A DNA stretch of 64,000 bases from Chelonobacter oris (GCF_000772535.1 NZ_JSUM01000010.1:186001-250000); one strand, 5' to 3'; shown: positions 18,477 through 30,858, counted from the first letter of the stretch. Translations and numbers: made by a program. Notes: a model not told the origin generated them from the letters alone.

Positions 18477-20906
18477 ATGGCAATTCATCCAACGAAAGAA
18501 ATGCATAAATTCGGCGGCAGCAGTCTGGCCGATGCGGAACACATCCGCAATGTCGCACAAATTATAAAAAAATACACCCGACATAGTGATTTGATTGTGG
18601 TCTCGGCTATGGGCAACATGACCAATAATCTGATTGAATGGATCCACTTGTCAAGCACCGATCCCGTCACGGCCAACCAACAATTGCAAAAAATCAAATT
18701 TCATTATCTGACCCAAGCGAATACGCTGTTAAATGCGCCGGAAACGGTTTCGCAACAATTTCTGGAAGATATTCTGTCACTCTCTTCGCTGCTTGATAAG
18801 CCGCTGAGCGACGCGATTTATGCCGAAGTGGTCGGACACGGCGAAATCTGGACGGCAAAACTGGTCAGCGCCTACCTTAACCAAATCGGGATTGCCAACC
18901 ACTATTTGGATTCCCGATTGTTTATGTATGCCGAAAGAGCGGTATTGCCGCAAGTAGACGTCGAACACAGCCAGCGTCAACTGCAACCGCACTTGCAACA
19001 GGCTGACGGCAAACGCTTAGTGGTCACCGGTTTTATCTGCCAAAATCAAGCAAAAGAAACCGTGCTGTTGGGGCGCAACGGCTCCGATTATTCCGCCACA
19101 CAAATCGCCGCCTTGGCGGACATCAAAAAAGTAACTATCTGGAGCGATGTCGCCGGTGTTTACAGTGCCGATCCGCACCAAATCGGCAATGCCAACCTGC
19201 TGAGTTTTTTACGGGTGGACGAAGCCACCGAACTTTCCCGTCTGGCGGCACCGGTGTTACATGCGCGCACGCTGCAACCGGTCAAAAGCCATCAATTGAC
19301 ACTGTTGCTGCGCAGCAGTCTGCAACCGGAAAACGGCTCGACCCGCATTGAACACGCCCTGTCCGCCAGTGAAAACGGCAAGATTGTCACCCATCACAAT
19401 CAAATCGGTCTGATTGAACTTACGATTCCACCGACCCAAGATTTAGAGCAGTGGCTGCAGCAATGTCGCTCTTGGATCGGGCAACAGCAACTGCTGCCGC
19501 TGGCACAAAGCGTGGATCATCAGCAACGTCTGTTAAAATTGGCCTACCCGGTGGAATATATCGACAATGTGTATATTCAATTCAAGCAATTGCCGCTGCC
19601 GGTGGAATCGTCTTCCATTCGTTACGATTTGTCGTTACTGGCCATTGTCGGTTACGGCGTTTGCCGTAACTCATTGCAGATGATGCGTTTTCTGCAAATG
19701 CTGAAAACCCAGCCGGTTGAATTCGTCTGGCAATCGCCCGATCAGATCAGCGTAGTGGCGATTCTGCGCCGTCAAGTCAACCGTGAATTACTGCGTAATG
19801 TGCATGACGATTTGTTTCGTCCGCATAAAACCATCGGACTGGTTGTGCTCGGCAAGGGCCCGATCGCCAAAACCTGGCTTGACTTGTACCGTCAACGGCG
19901 TGAAGAACTGTCCGCTCGCAGCAAATTCAATTTCACCTTAATCGGGCTGGTCTCCAGCACTAAAGGCTGGCTGAGCTATCAAGGCTTGATTCCGCAGCTG
20001 AAAAACCGCACTTTGGACGATGCTTTCGAGCAGCAGGCACAAGAACTGGAACCGAATCAATTACTGAATTGGATGAGCGGGCATCCGTTTGACGAACTGG
20101 TGATTCTGGATATCACTGCCAGCGAAGAAGTTGCCAAACATTATATGAGCTTCGCCAAACACGGCTTTCATGTGATTAGCGCCAATAAACGCGGTGCCGC
20201 CTTTCCGCTGGCGGCGTTTCATGAACTGCAAAATGCGTTTCAACAATCCGGCAGCCACTGGCTGTATAACGCCACCATCGGCAGCGGTCTGCCGATTAAT
20301 ACCATTTTACGCGACTTAGTCGAAAGCGGCGACACCATTTTATCGGTGGAAGGCACGTTTTCCGATACGATGACTTGGCTTTTTTACCAATACGAGCAGC
20401 ATAGCCACAGCTTTGCCGAGCTGATTGAACAGGCATGGGAACAGGGTTTGAGCGAACGTAACCCGCGTGAAGATCTGAGCGGCATGGACGCCATGCGTAA
20501 GCTGGTGATCGCCGCCCGCAGTGCCGGCTATGATTTGGATCCGCAGCAAATCAAAGTTGAATCGTTACTTGACCCCAATGCGGAAGAACTGTCGCTGAAT
20601 ACGTTTTTCGAATCGCTGAATCCGTTGAATAAACGGCTGGAAGAGCGGTATCTGAACACACATGACGACGGCCTGACATTACGTTATGTCGCCCGCTTTA
20701 ATGCCGACGGGCAATCCAGTGTCTGTCTGGAAGAATTGGAACCCGACGATTTGATCAGCCGAACCTTGCCCGGCGAAAATCTGTATATTATCCGCAGCCA
20801 ATGGTATCGCGACAAACCGTTAGTTATCCATGGCCCGAGTTCCGGCCCCGCCATGACTGCCGGCGCTATTCAAAGCGATCTCAACCGCTTGGTAAAATTG
20901 CTTTAA
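18477..20906 (+). CDS. metL: bifunctional aspartokinase II / homoserine dehydrogenase II
   Basis: 809 aa. The aspartokinase half (about 1-450) starts with HKFGGSSLAD and has LLGRNGSDYSAT and WSDVAGVYSADP. The homoserine dehydrogenase half has the NAD(P) site VVLGKGPIAKTWL and ends RGPSSGPAMTAGAIQSDLN-like. Key blocks (YAEVVGHGE, VVTGFI, LAAPVLHARTLQPV) match MetL rather than ThrA. It carries out the first and third steps of the aspartate pathway toward methionine and threonine. GAGG precedes the ATG at 18477; a TTG four codons upstream is less likely. Adjacent metJ and met boxes support methionine control. Confidence 0.95.
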   Translation: MAIHPTKEMHKFGGSSLADAEHIRNVAQIIKKYTRHSDLIVVSAMGNMTNNLIEWIHLSSTDPVTANQQLQKIKFHYLTQANTLLNAPETVSQQFLEDILSLSSLLDKPLSDAIYAEVVGHGEIWTAKLVSAYLNQIGIANHYLDSRLFMYAERAVLPQVDVEHSQRQLQPHLQQADGKRLVVTGFICQNQAKETVLLGRNGSDYSATQIAALADIKKVTIWSDVAGVYSADPHQIGNANLLSFLRVDEATELSRLAAPVLHARTLQPVKSHQLTLLLRSSLQPENGSTRIEHALSASENGKIVTHHNQIGLIELTIPPTQDLEQWLQQCRSWIGQQQLLPLAQSVDHQQRLLKLAYPVEYIDNVYIQFKQLPLPVESSSIRYDLSLLAIVGYGVCRNSLQMMRFLQMLKTQPVEFVWQSPDQISVVAILRRQVNRELLRNVHDDLFRPHKTIGLVVLGKGPIAKTWLDLYRQRREELSARSKFNFTLIGLVSSTKGWLSYQGLIPQLKNRTLDDAFEQQAQELEPNQLLNWMSGHPFDELVILDITASEEVAKHYMSFAKHGFHVISANKRGAAFPLAAFHELQNAFQQSGSHWLYNATIGSGLPINTILRDLVESGDTILSVEGTFSDTMTWLFYQYEQHSHSFAELIEQAWEQGLSERNPREDLSGMDAMRKLVIAARSAGYDLDPQQIKVESLLDPNAEELSLNTFFESLNPLNKRLEERYLNTHDDGLTLRYVARFNADGQSSVCLEELEPDDLISRTLPGENLYIIRSQWYRDKPLVIHGPSSGPAMTAGAIQSDLNRLVKLL

Positions 20907-20952
20907 GCGCCTCTTCGGAGACACAGAATCGCAGTTTTCAATCCAAAATAAA

Positions 20953-20984
20953 AAACCCGTTATTGCAAAATAACGGGTTTGTTT
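20953..20984. terminator. terminator between metL and glgP
   Basis: AAACCCGTTATT (20953-20964) pairs perfectly with AATAACGGGTTT (20969-20980) around a GCAA tetraloop. A-rich and T-rich flanks allow use by both convergent transcripts. Confidence 0.85.
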
Positions 20985-20996
20985 GTCAGCGTTGGA

Positions 20997-23432
20997 TTAC
21001 AATTTCACCGGCTCCAAGTTCCAGATTTGATCCGCATACTCTTTAATTGTGCGGTCGGAGGAGAAATAACTCATGTTAACGATATTTTGGATTGCTTTTG
21101 CCACCCAAAGATTATGATCGGCATACACTTCATCGACTTTCTCTTGAACATCGACATAACTGCGGAAATCGGCAAACGCCTGATAATAATCATTTAACAG
21201 CGAAAAAGACTGATAACGCCCCGGTTCTTCCGGACTGAAAACACCGCCGGTAATTTGCTGTAAAACTTCACGCAATTGCGGATCATTTTCATAATAGGTC
21301 GACGGGTTATAGCCTTTACTGCGCAGCTCTTCCACTTGTTCAACGGTATTGCCGAAAATAAAAATATTTTCCTCACCGACGTTTTGTAGAATTTCCACAT
21401 TGGCACCGTCGAGTGTGCCGACCGTCAACGCCCCGTTCAAGGCAAATTTCATATTACTGGTACCGGAAGCTTCTGTGCCGGCCAGCGAAATCTGTTCCGA
21501 CACGTCCGCCGCCGGAATAATCAACTGCGCCAGACTGACGCTGTAGTTCGGGATAAAGACCACTTTTAACTTATCATGCACCCGCATATCATTGTTGATC
21601 ACTTTCGCCACATCATTAATCGCACGGATAATCTGCTTAGCCTGATAGTAAGCCGATGCTGCCTTACCGGCAATAATGAACACACGCGGCACCCAGTCTT
21701 TTTCCGGATTGCGCAGAATTTCGTTGTAACGGGCAATAATATGACACAAATTCAAATGTTGGCGCTTATACTCGTGAATTCGCTTGATCTGCACGTCAAA
21801 CAGGGAATCCGGATTTACCACAATATTCAAATTGTGTGCGATATAATTAGCCAGCTTCACCTTATTGGCTTGTTTCACCGACCGCACTTCGTCCATAAAT
21901 TTCGGGAAATCCGCATACTGTTTCAACTGTTCCAAATGACTTAAGTCTTTGCGCCAGGATTTTCCGATATATTTGTCAAATACCGCCGATAACCCCGGAT
22001 TGGCCACGCCGATCCAGCGCCGCGGCGTGATGCCGTTGGTCATATTGCAGAAACGTTCCGGATAAATTTTGGCAAAATCGGCAAAAATGGATTTAACCAT
22101 TAAATCGGAATGCAATTTTGCCACGCCGTTGACTTTATGTGACGCCACAACTGCCAACCATGCCATCCGCACTTTACGTCCGTCGTTTTCATCAATCAAT
22201 GAAACCCGACGGAGCAAATCCGGATCTTTTTCCGTATAGGCTTTGATGCTGTTGAGGAATTTTTCGTTAATTTCCAGAATCAGTTGCAAATGACGCGGCA
22301 GAATCGCACCCATCATATCCACCGGCCAGGTTTCCAACGCTTCGCTCATCAAGGTATGATTGGTATAGGAGAACACTTGGCAGGTAATTTCCCATGCATC
22401 GTCCCAAGCAAACGCTTCTTTGTCGATTAAAATCCGCATTAATTCCGGAATCGCCAAAACCGGGTGAGTATCGTTCAGATGAATTGCGACCTTTTCGGCA
22501 AGGTTTTTCAGTGTTTTGTGCTGCCATCTGTGGCGGTTGATGATATCTTGCAGCGATGCCGACACTAGGAAATATTCCTGACGCAAACGCAACTCACGGC
22601 CGGCATAAGTTGAATCATCGGGATAAAGTACCCGAGATACGTTCTCGGATTTGTTTTGACGTTCCATCGCAGCAAAATAGTCACCGCGGTTAAATTTATT
22701 CAGGTCAAAAACATCGCCGGCATGAGCCGACCACAGCCGCAAACTGTTGGCCATATCGGTTTCATAGCCGGGAATAATTTGATCATAACCCAATGCGACA
22801 ATCTGATCGGTATCGATCCAACGGCATTTACCGCCTTCAAAATAGATACGTCCGCCGAATTCCACTTTATAGCGTTTGGTCGGACGTACAAACTCCCACG
22901 GCATACCTTTTTCCAGCCAAATATCAGGGCGCTCAACCTGCTGACCGTCTACGATTTTCTGGCGAAACATACCGTACTCGTAACGAATTCCATATCCCAT
23001 GCCCGGATAATTCAATGTCGCAATGGAATCCAAAAAACAAGCGGCCAAACGTCCCAAGCCCCCGTTTCCTAAGCCCGGATCGACCTCTTTTTCAATCACA
23101 TCTTCCAGATCCAGCCCCAATTGCTCCAACGCTTCATGCACGATATCATAAATTCCGACCGCCATCATGGCATTGGATAAAGTGCGCCCCATCAAAAATT
23201 CCATTGAAAGATAGTAGACCCGTCGGCAATCTTGCGATTGTGTCGCACGCTGTGTTTTCAGCCAGCCTTCAGAGACCAGATCACGCACAGCCAATAATGT
23301 TGCATTCAGCCAGTCGCGCTGGCTGGCCACACCGGGATCACGCCCGATTGCAAAAACCAATTTTTGCACAATTGAGTCTTTGACCGCCGCAACATTGGAC
23401 AATGGAGAATGGTGGAGAATGGTATTGCTCAT
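20997..23432 (-). CDS. glgP: glycogen phosphorylase
   Basis: 811 aa from the ATG at 23432 (AAGGAA upstream); the frame runs back 76 codons into glgA, which is ignored. [28 protein letters not shown] and the pyridoxal phosphate lysine in [16 protein letters not shown] mark the family, with the PLP near residue 660. It releases glucose 1-phosphate from glycogen ends. It is the last gene of glgB-X-C-A-P and lies 40 nt after glgA. Confidence 0.97.
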   Translation of the reverse strand: MSNTILHHSPLSNVAAVKDSIVQKLVFAIGRDPGVASQRDWLNATLLAVRDLVSEGWLKTQRATQSQDCRRVYYLSMEFLMGRTLSNAMMAVGIYDIVHEALEQLGLDLEDVIEKEVDPGLGNGGLGRLAACFLDSIATLNYPGMGYGIRYEYGMFRQKIVDGQQVERPDIWLEKGMPWEFVRPTKRYKVEFGGRIYFEGGKCRWIDTDQIVALGYDQIIPGYETDMANSLRLWSAHAGDVFDLNKFNRGDYFAAMERQNKSENVSRVLYPDDSTYAGRELRLRQEYFLVSASLQDIINRHRWQHKTLKNLAEKVAIHLNDTHPVLAIPELMRILIDKEAFAWDDAWEITCQVFSYTNHTLMSEALETWPVDMMGAILPRHLQLILEINEKFLNSIKAYTEKDPDLLRRVSLIDENDGRKVRMAWLAVVASHKVNGVAKLHSDLMVKSIFADFAKIYPERFCNMTNGITPRRWIGVANPGLSAVFDKYIGKSWRKDLSHLEQLKQYADFPKFMDEVRSVKQANKVKLANYIAHNLNIVVNPDSLFDVQIKRIHEYKRQHLNLCHIIARYNEILRNPEKDWVPRVFIIAGKAASAYYQAKQIIRAINDVAKVINNDMRVHDKLKVVFIPNYSVSLAQLIIPAADVSEQISLAGTEASGTSNMKFALNGALTVGTLDGANVEILQNVGEENIFIFGNTVEQVEELRSKGYNPSTYYENDPQLREVLQQITGGVFSPEEPGRYQSFSLLNDYYQAFADFRSYVDVQEKVDEVYADHNLWVAKAIQNIVNMSYFSSDRTIKEYADQIWNLEPVKL

Positions 23433-23472
23433 TAGATTAAGTTCCTTAATTAAAACGTTTAATACAGAGAGT

Positions 23473-24909
23473 TCAGTTGAATAAACGTTGATAGATAACA
23501 GAATATTTTTCAGCCGCCAACCGCCAGCTGAAATCGGCCTCCATGGCATTAATACGAACTTTATACCATTGCGGTTTGGCGCGCCAGAGCGTTGCCGCCC
23601 GCTCAAAAGCGGAAGCCAGCTCCTCGGCATCGGCCGCATCAAAAACAAATCCGGTCGCACTGCGATCTTTCAGATTCGCTTTGCTGCTGTCCGTTACGGT
23701 ATCCGCCAGCCCGCCGGTCGCCCGAACCAATGGTAATGTGCCGTATTTTAACCCATATAGCTGTGTTAAGCCACAAGGTTCAAAACGGCTCGGCACTAGG
23801 ATCACATCACCGCCGGCAATGACAAGGTGCGATAATGCTTCGTTATAGCCGATTTCGATACTGACTTGCTGCGGATATTGTAATTCCAATTGGGAAAAAG
23901 CCTGCTCATATTCCTTATCGCCGGAACCGAGCAAAATAAATTGCATGCCTTCCTGCAATACTTGCGGCAGTGCTTGCAATAGCAAATCTACCCCTTTTTG
24001 GGCGGTCAGACGGGTGACCATCACAAAAAGCAGTGCGTTTTTCTCTTGCGGCAAGCGGAACGCTTTTTGCAGTTCGGCTTTACATTTGCCTTTCCCCGTC
24101 ATGCTTTTCAGTTTGTAATTGGCCGGCAAATGCGTATCGTTTTCCGGATTCCAAATCGTATAATCCACGCCGTTCAACACGCCGCTTAATTTGTTTTGTC
24201 GTTGTAAAGTGATCAATAACCCTTCCAGCCCGTAAGCGTATTCCGCCGTAGTGATTTCCCGCGCATAGGTCGGGCTGACCGCCGTGACGTGATCGGCATA
24301 ATATAAACCGGCTTTCAAATAAGAAATTTGCCCGTTCAATTCCAATCCGTCGACATGGAACATCTCGAGCGGCAAGCCGATTTCAAACATATGGTTGTAA
24401 TGGAATTGCCCCTGATAAGCCAGATTATGGATTGTGAATACCGATTTTGCCGGTCTGCCTTTGGCATACAAATAGGCACAGGCTAAGCCGGCGTGCCAAT
24501 CATGAGCGTGTACGACATCGGCTTTCCACCAGCCGTCTAAATTGTCGCCCAATTCGGCACCGAACCATGCCAATAAAGCAAACCGTTGATAATTGTCCGC
24601 ATAATCGTTATAGCCGCTGTCATGATAAGGATTGCCTTCACGGTGATACAAGTGCGGTGCATCAATCAGATAGATTCCCAAACCGTGGTATGTGGTATAG
24701 CGCAGGGTAGCCTCGCCGGCAAAGGTATCAAACGTACCGACCGCCGTTGACGCCGGCAGCCCCGCCGCCACGGACGGAAATGCCGGCAGCAAAACCCGCA
24801 CATCATCGCCGTTTTGCTGCTGGGCAAAGGGTAAAGCACCGGTCACATCGGCTAATCCGCCGGTTTTCAATAAAGGATAGAGTTCCGAGCAAACATGTAA
24901 AATTTTCAT
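23473..24909 (-). CDS. glgA: glycogen synthase (ADP-glucose)
   Basis: 478 aa, the GT5 length. The ADP-glucose binding motif KTGGLADV is at residues 15-22, and the C-terminal half has [19 protein letters not shown] with the catalytic Glu of the E-x7-E region. It adds alpha-1,4-glucose units to glycogen using GlgC's product. It lies 69 nt after glgC in the glg operon. Confidence 0.97.
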   Translation of the reverse strand: MKILHVCSELYPLLKTGGLADVTGALPFAQQQNGDDVRVLLPAFPSVAAGLPASTAVGTFDTFAGEATLRYTTYHGLGIYLIDAPHLYHREGNPYHDSGYNDYADNYQRFALLAWFGAELGDNLDGWWKADVVHAHDWHAGLACAYLYAKGRPAKSVFTIHNLAYQGQFHYNHMFEIGLPLEMFHVDGLELNGQISYLKAGLYYADHVTAVSPTYAREITTAEYAYGLEGLLITLQRQNKLSGVLNGVDYTIWNPENDTHLPANYKLKSMTGKGKCKAELQKAFRLPQEKNALLFVMVTRLTAQKGVDLLLQALPQVLQEGMQFILLGSGDKEYEQAFSQLELQYPQQVSIEIGYNEALSHLVIAGGDVILVPSRFEPCGLTQLYGLKYGTLPLVRATGGLADTVTDSSKANLKDRSATGFVFDAADAEELASAFERAATLWRAKPQWYKVRINAMEADFSWRLAAEKYSVIYQRLFN

Positions 24910-24978
24910 TTTTTCCTACCTGTATCTGTTATCCGTAAAAACCGTCTCCGCCGATTCCGGCGGAGACGATAATTCATT

Positions 24979-26301
24979 TTACGGCTCCGCCTTATAGGCT
25001 TTTTTGTCCTGTTCTTCCGCCTCGGTTTTCAGTTTGTTCAACATTCTGGAGGTCACCAACACAACCCCCCCTTTACTGACCCGAAAACGTTTTGCATCCA
25101 ACGCCAAATCCACCCCGATTTCCATACCGTCGGGAATTTGGCAATGGCGATCGACAATTGCCCGTTTAATCACGGCGTTTTTACCGATTGTAACTTCAGG
25201 CAAAACCACGGAATACTCGACTTGCGATCCCTCTTTCGCCACCACATGATCGAACAGAACCGAGTTGCTGATAATCGCATCGTTGATAATGCAGCCGCCG
25301 CCGACCAGAGAGTTATCCAGCGCACGGGTTTTGCGCAGGTTTTTATAGAAAAACTTGGACGGGAAAGTCTGTTTCGGCGTCGAACGAATCGGCCAACGCT
25401 GATCGAAAATATCCAGTTGCGGATGTTCCGTCACCAAGTCAATATTGGCTTCCCACAACGCATCAATCGTGCCCACATCGCGCCAGTAAATTTCGCCTTG
25501 CGGATTACGCCCCATACAAGAACGACTGAACGGATGGGCATACAATACGCCCTCTTTCAAAGACTGCGGGATAATATCCTTGCCGAAATCATGGCTTGAT
25601 TCCGGTTTGGCAAATTCACGATCCAGTATTTCATACAGATAATCCGCATCAAAAACATAGATTCCCATCGATGCCAACGATGTATCCGGCTTGCCTTTCA
25701 TAGTTGGCGGATTTTTTGGTTTTTCAATAAAATCCGTCACTTGTAAGTTTTCATTCACGCCCATTACGCCGAATTCGGAGGCCTTGTCCTTCTCGACCTC
25801 AATACAGCCGACCGTACATTTTGCGCCGCTGGAAACGTGATCCAGCAGCATTTGGGCGTAATTCATTTTATAAATATGGTCACCGGCCAAAATCAAAACA
25901 TATTTCGGTTTGTAATGGCCTTTCATAATGTCACAGTTTTGATATACCGCATCTGCCGTACCGCGATACCAAGTGCTGTCGTCCAGCTGTTGGCGTGCCG
26001 GCAGCATATCGACAAATTCATTGCGCTCGCGCGGCAGAAATGACCAACTGTGCTGTAAATGACGCAACAAAGAGTGCGCCATATATTGCGTGACGACGCC
26101 GATGCGATTCAAGTTGGAATTGATACAATTGGACAAGGCGAAGTCAATGATACGGCAAGAGCCACCAAAATAAACGGCCGGCTTGGCTCGCTTATCAGTC
26201 AGCTCGTACAAACGGGAACCTCGTCCTCCGGCTAGAATCAGAACTAAAGTATCATCCGTGATACGTAACATACTTGGTGAATTTTTCAAAATCTCATCCA
26301 T
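24979..26301 (-). CDS. glgC: glucose-1-phosphate adenylyltransferase
   Basis: 440 aa from the ATG at 26301, preceded by AAGGGGAA. The nucleotidyltransferase motif LILAGGRGSRLYELT and AKPAVYFGG (the regulatory/substrate Lys) lie in the first 60 residues. WYRGTADAVYQN binds substrate, and a left-handed beta-helix fills the C-terminus. GlgC makes ADP-glucose, the committed and allosterically controlled step of glycogen synthesis. An upstream in-frame ATG nine codons earlier lacks a ribosome site. Confidence 0.97.
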   Translation of the reverse strand: MDEILKNSPSMLRITDDTLVLILAGGRGSRLYELTDKRAKPAVYFGGSCRIIDFALSNCINSNLNRIGVVTQYMAHSLLRHLQHSWSFLPRERNEFVDMLPARQQLDDSTWYRGTADAVYQNCDIMKGHYKPKYVLILAGDHIYKMNYAQMLLDHVSSGAKCTVGCIEVEKDKASEFGVMGVNENLQVTDFIEKPKNPPTMKGKPDTSLASMGIYVFDADYLYEILDREFAKPESSHDFGKDIIPQSLKEGVLYAHPFSRSCMGRNPQGEIYWRDVGTIDALWEANIDLVTEHPQLDIFDQRWPIRSTPKQTFPSKFFYKNLRKTRALDNSLVGGGCIINDAIISNSVLFDHVVAKEGSQVEYSVVLPEVTIGKNAVIKRAIVDRHCQIPDGMEIGVDLALDAKRFRVSKGGVVLVTSRMLNKLKTEAEEQDKKAYKAEP

Positions 26302-26371
26302 AACTTTCCCCTTGGGTAATATTCTCAAACAAACGCAATAAAATACTACGTGGTACTACATACAACTCCAC

Positions 26372-28360
26372 TTAACGATATAAAATATAAAGACCCGGTT
26401 TTTCGAGCTTCAAATTATTGTTATCCAGAACAATAGATTGTTGCTGAATACTGTTCCACTCACCATTCGGAAGGCGGAAATGCCGTTCCCCGTCGCCACG
26501 GTTGACCAGCAATAACCATTTTCCGCCCAGCTGAATCTGGAAGCCGCCACTGCCACCGTCTTCCCAGTCGGCAATGCTCATGCCCTGTCCTTCCCGATTC
26601 AACCACTGCACATGGCTATCATTCCACCAGTCATCACCGGCGGAAAGTGCGGTAATCTGTTTACGTACCTGAATAATTGCCCTGCTGTAGGCTAATAATT
26701 GCTGATCTTGTTTCGACCAGTCAATCCAGGTGATGTCATTATCCTGACAATACGCGTTATTGTTGCCGCCCTGCGTATGACCGAACTCATCGCCGGCCAA
26801 CAACATCGGTGTGCCGTTGGCTAACAGTGCGGTTGCCAGCAATGCGCGCTTCATTGTTTGCCTTTGCGCCAAAATCTGCGCGTCACGGCTTTCGCCTTCT
26901 TCGCCGAAATTCCGACTGAAATTTTCGCCGTGTCCGTCCCGATTCTCTTCGCCGTTTGCCCAATTTTGCTTATATTGGTAACTGACCAAATCAGTCAACA
27001 CAAAACCGTCATGGGAACAAATATAATTAATTGATGCACTCGGACATTTGCCGTCATGTTGGAAAATATCGGCAGATGCGCTGAACCGTTGGGCGAACAG
27101 CCCCATATTGCCCTGATGATGCAGCCAAAAACGCCGCATATCGTCACGGAAACGGTCGTTCCATTCGGCAAAATAATCCGGAAAATTCCCTAATTGATAT
27201 CCGCCCCAACCAATATCCCAAGGTTCGGCAATATATTTTTTATCTTTCAGCAGCGGATCAGCGGCAATTCGACGAAAAATTTCCGCCTGTCGGTTAAAGT
27301 GCGGTTCACGCCCAATAATGGTCGCCAAATCAAAACGAAAACCATCCACACCAAACGTTTCTACCCAATAACGCAAACAATCATGCACCCATTGCAGCGT
27401 ATTCGGCCTGCTCAGGTTAAGCGCATTGCCGCAACCGCTCCAGTTATGATATTCGCCCTGTTCAGTCAACCAATAGTAGTTGGCGTTGTCCAATCCGCGC
27501 TGGCTGAGTGTCGGTTGCTGCAAATCGGAATCGGCGGTATGGTTAAACACCACATCTAAAATGACCTCGAATCCCGCTTGATGCAGCGCTTTAACCATTT
27601 GCCTGAATTCACCGGCCGGTGTCGTTCCCGCCCGTCCCGACCAATAGCGGTCATCCACAGCAAAAGGCGCCAATACGTTGTAACCCCAATAATTACGCAG
27701 CCCTTTACGTTGCAAATGCATTTCATCGGCATGGAAAGCGACCGGCATCAATTCAAGTGCGGTTACGCCCAAACCTTTCAAGTAATCCAACGACGCCGGG
27801 TGCGCTAAGCCGGCATAGCTGCCGCGCAACGCCGGCGGAATGGCGGAATTCAGTTGGCTGAACCCTTTCACATGCAATTCGTAAATAATGGTTTCCGCCC
27901 AGCTGTGATTCGGCGAACCGTCGTCTTGCCCGTCAAGCGGCAGATCCACTACTATCCCTTTGGGGGCGGCATCGGCATTATCTAAATCGTTGTTCAAATC
28001 AAACAGTGCGGCCTGTTGCTCCGTCTCCCATTGCGGTTTGCCGTCGACCGCTTTGGCATAAGGATCCAGCAGCAATTTCTGCGGGTTGAAACAAAGCCCC
28101 AAGTGCGGTCTGTTTTCCCCATGTGCACGGAAACCGTATTTGATTCCCGGCTCAATGCCCGCCAGCCATAAACTCCAAATATGCCCGTCGTTGCAATTCA
28201 TTTTGAAACGGTGCTCTTTTCCACTATACGAAAACAGACACAGTTCAATCAGTGATGCGTGTTCGGAAAAGACCGCAAAATTGACACCGCTTACCCCGTC
28301 AATAACTTGCAAAGAAGCCCCCATCGGTTGCTTCATGCCGTTTTTCACCCTGCCGATCAT
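26372..28360 (-). CDS. glgX: glycogen debranching enzyme
   Basis: 662 aa. An N-terminal CBM48-like domain (GVNFAVFSEHASLIELCLF) is followed by a GH13 catalytic barrel: DVVFNHTAD, the nucleophile region GFRFDLATIIG and the acid/base AEPWDIGWGGYQLGNFP. It cuts alpha-1,6 links of the limit dextrin left by phosphorylase. It follows glgB by 26 nt. The ATG at 28360 is used; a start eight codons later (MKQPMG) is also possible. Confidence 0.95.
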   Translation of the reverse strand: MIGRVKNGMKQPMGASLQVIDGVSGVNFAVFSEHASLIELCLFSYSGKEHRFKMNCNDGHIWSLWLAGIEPGIKYGFRAHGENRPHLGLCFNPQKLLLDPYAKAVDGKPQWETEQQAALFDLNNDLDNADAAPKGIVVDLPLDGQDDGSPNHSWAETIIYELHVKGFSQLNSAIPPALRGSYAGLAHPASLDYLKGLGVTALELMPVAFHADEMHLQRKGLRNYWGYNVLAPFAVDDRYWSGRAGTTPAGEFRQMVKALHQAGFEVILDVVFNHTADSDLQQPTLSQRGLDNANYYWLTEQGEYHNWSGCGNALNLSRPNTLQWVHDCLRYWVETFGVDGFRFDLATIIGREPHFNRQAEIFRRIAADPLLKDKKYIAEPWDIGWGGYQLGNFPDYFAEWNDRFRDDMRRFWLHHQGNMGLFAQRFSASADIFQHDGKCPSASINYICSHDGFVLTDLVSYQYKQNWANGEENRDGHGENFSRNFGEEGESRDAQILAQRQTMKRALLATALLANGTPMLLAGDEFGHTQGGNNNAYCQDNDITWIDWSKQDQQLLAYSRAIIQVRKQITALSAGDDWWNDSHVQWLNREGQGMSIADWEDGGSGGFQIQLGGKWLLLVNRGDGERHFRLPNGEWNSIQQQSIVLDNNNLKLEKPGLYILYR

Positions 28361-28386
28361 CTTGCCAAAACCTTCTTAAAAAGCCG

Positions 28387-30576
28387 TTAATCCTGATGTT
28401 GTAAATAAATTGTCGCCAATGGCGGCAGTGTGACCGAAATCGACCGCACTTTGTTATGACTGGCGATTTCCTCGCTCTGCAACAGTCCGGCATTGCCGAC
28501 ATTCGAACCATGATAAAACTCGGAATCGGTGTTCAACACTTCCTGATAGCGCCCGGCGAGATTAACGCCGATGCGATAATTTTCACGCGGCACCGGCGTG
28601 AAGTTACTGATCACCAGCACTTCCCTGCCTTCCCGATCCTTACGAGAAAATGCAAAGACCGAGTTTTGATAATCATCAACCACCAACCATTCAAAGCCTT
28701 GCGGATCAAAATCCAATTGGTGCATTGCCGGGGTGCGGGTATAAAAACGGTTTAAATCTTTTACCAGATTTTGTACGCCGCTGTGCCAACCGCCGCCGTT
28801 TTGATCATCCAGCAGGAACCAGTCCAAACTTTCCTGATAATCCCATTCACGCCCTTGTGCAAACTCCGCCCCCATAAACAGCAGTTTTTTACCCGGATGC
28901 CCCCACATATAGCCGTAATAAGCACGTAAATTAGCAAATTTCTGCCACGCATCGCCCGGCATTTTATCCAACAGAGAGCCTTTGCCGTGCACTACTTCAT
29001 CATGTGACAACGGCAAAATGAAGTTTTCGGTGTAGTTGTACAGCATACCGAACGTCAATTGATTATGGTGATGTTGTCGGTAGACCGGATCCAGCTTCAT
29101 GTAAGACAGCGTATCGTTCATCCAGCCCATGTTCCATTTATAGTGGAAGCCCAATCCGCCCATCTCCGGCGGGTTGGTAATTCCCGGAAACGCCGTGGAT
29201 TCTTCGGCAATCGTCATACTGCCGTCCAGCTCGTTGCCAATCACATAATTCGTGTGTTTCAGAAAATCAATCGCTTCCAGATTCTCTCTGCCGCCATACT
29301 GATTCGGAATCCATTCGCCGTCTTTACGGCTGTAATCGCGGTAGATCATCGACGCCACCGCATCGACACGTAATGCATCGATCCCGAAACGCTCCAGCCA
29401 ATATAATCCGTTCCCTGAAAGGAAGTTTTTCACTTCGTTACGGCCGTAATTGTAAATCAGGGTATTCCAATCCTGATGGAAACCTTCGCGCGGATCGGCA
29501 TGTTCATAAAGTGCGGTGCCGTCGAAATACGCCAAACCGTGCGTATCACTCGGAAAATGACCCGGCACCCAATCCAAAATCACATTGATCCCCGCATCAT
29601 GGGCTTTCCGAATAAAAGCACGCAGTTGCTGCGGCGTGCCGAAACGGCTGGTCGGCGAATACAATCCTAACGGCTGATACCCCCAAGAACCGTCAAACGG
29701 AAACTCATTAATCGGCATCAATTCGATATGGGTGAACCCCATTTCTTTGACATACGGAATCAACTGATCCGCAATTTGCTCGTAATCGAGCCAGAAATTA
29801 TTTTCCAGATTACGCCGCCACGATCCCAAATGGACTTCGTAAATCGAGATCGGCGCATCAAACGCATTGGCTTTTTTGCGCGCCTCGGTCATCGGCACAA
29901 TGTTCGGTAAGGGGCTGACTTGAGAAGCGGTATCAGGACGCAATTGCGAGGCAAAGGCATAAGGATCGGCTTTCAAACGGACGGTGTCGTTCACATCAAG
30001 CAATTCGTATTTATACAGGCTGCCCAAGCTGACTTTCGGAATGAAAATTTCCCACAAGCCGTTTTCCGGATGAAAACGCATCGGATGGCGACGACCGTCC
30101 CAGAAATTGAAATCCCCGACCACGGAGACCCGCTTGGCATTCGGCGCCCACAGGATAAAATTAACGCCTGCGACCCCTTCCACTTCGGTGAAATGCGCCC
30201 CCAATTTCTCATAAGGGCGATAATGTGTGCCTTCCGCCAGCAGCCAATTGTCCAACTCCGACAAAATCGGTCTGAAACGGTAAGGATCTTCTAAAATCTG
30301 GTTTTCATGTCCCCAGAAAACATTCAGCTGATAGGTAAAAAAATCATGTACATCAGGCACTACGGCGGCAAAAAAGCCGTCCTCATGCAAACACGTCAAT
30401 GCCACGACTTCCTGCTGACTCTCTTTATCAATAATCGAAACACTGGAAGCGTCCGGCATCAATACCCGCACTTCGATCCCGTTATCCGTTTCATGCATCC
30501 CCAATACGGCAAAAGGATCCGAGTGCCTGCCGCTTAACAGGGCTTCTATTACTGCTGTTTCTACCAAAACGCTCAT
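28387..30576 (-). CDS. glgB: 1,4-alpha-glucan branching enzyme
   Basis: 729 aa from the ATG at 30576 (GGAG, 8 nt upstream); upstream ATGs in frame lack a ribosome site. Order: an N-terminal domain N1, CBM48 ([21 protein letters not shown]), then the GH13 barrel with [10 protein letters not shown], the nucleophile region [11 protein letters not shown], and [11 protein letters not shown] with the acid/base Glu, ending [13 protein letters not shown]. It makes the alpha-1,6 branches of glycogen. It is the first gene of glgB-X-C-A-P, all of the enzymes for making and breaking glycogen. Confidence 0.97.
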   Translation of the reverse strand: MSVLVETAVIEALLSGRHSDPFAVLGMHETDNGIEVRVLMPDASSVSIIDKESQQEVVALTCLHEDGFFAAVVPDVHDFFTYQLNVFWGHENQILEDPYRFRPILSELDNWLLAEGTHYRPYEKLGAHFTEVEGVAGVNFILWAPNAKRVSVVGDFNFWDGRRHPMRFHPENGLWEIFIPKVSLGSLYKYELLDVNDTVRLKADPYAFASQLRPDTASQVSPLPNIVPMTEARKKANAFDAPISIYEVHLGSWRRNLENNFWLDYEQIADQLIPYVKEMGFTHIELMPINEFPFDGSWGYQPLGLYSPTSRFGTPQQLRAFIRKAHDAGINVILDWVPGHFPSDTHGLAYFDGTALYEHADPREGFHQDWNTLIYNYGRNEVKNFLSGNGLYWLERFGIDALRVDAVASMIYRDYSRKDGEWIPNQYGGRENLEAIDFLKHTNYVIGNELDGSMTIAEESTAFPGITNPPEMGGLGFHYKWNMGWMNDTLSYMKLDPVYRQHHHNQLTFGMLYNYTENFILPLSHDEVVHGKGSLLDKMPGDAWQKFANLRAYYGYMWGHPGKKLLFMGAEFAQGREWDYQESLDWFLLDDQNGGGWHSGVQNLVKDLNRFYTRTPAMHQLDFDPQGFEWLVVDDYQNSVFAFSRKDREGREVLVISNFTPVPRENYRIGVNLAGRYQEVLNTDSEFYHGSNVGNAGLLQSEEIASHNKVRSISVTLPPLATIYLQHQD

Positions 30577-30858
30577 TTTTATCTCCATTTCGATTACTTT
30601 AAGCACCGAATGATTTATTTCGATGTTGATAAAAAAATTCAAATGAACTTAATATTTCATTAAAAAATATCAATTTAAATTAGCTTCATGAAACTTGCAC
30701 CACCATTGATGTGCTTATTTCTAAGAGTGGCATAAGAGTGTTTAAGATACAATCGGAAAAGTCAAAAATCAGGGTATAGATCACATTATTTTATCAAATT
30801 AAATAAATGCTCGAGATGGAGTTTATATTTATTCAAAAAAGGGATATCGGAAAGAAAA
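30577..30858. other. AT-rich gene-free region upstream of glgB
   Basis: No coding frame. It is AT-rich and must contain the glgB promoter on the minus strand, but I could not pick a convincing -35/-10 pair or CRP site. With the zapB terminator (30859-30880) and a USS near 30892, the gene-free stretch runs to 30916. Confidence 0.5.
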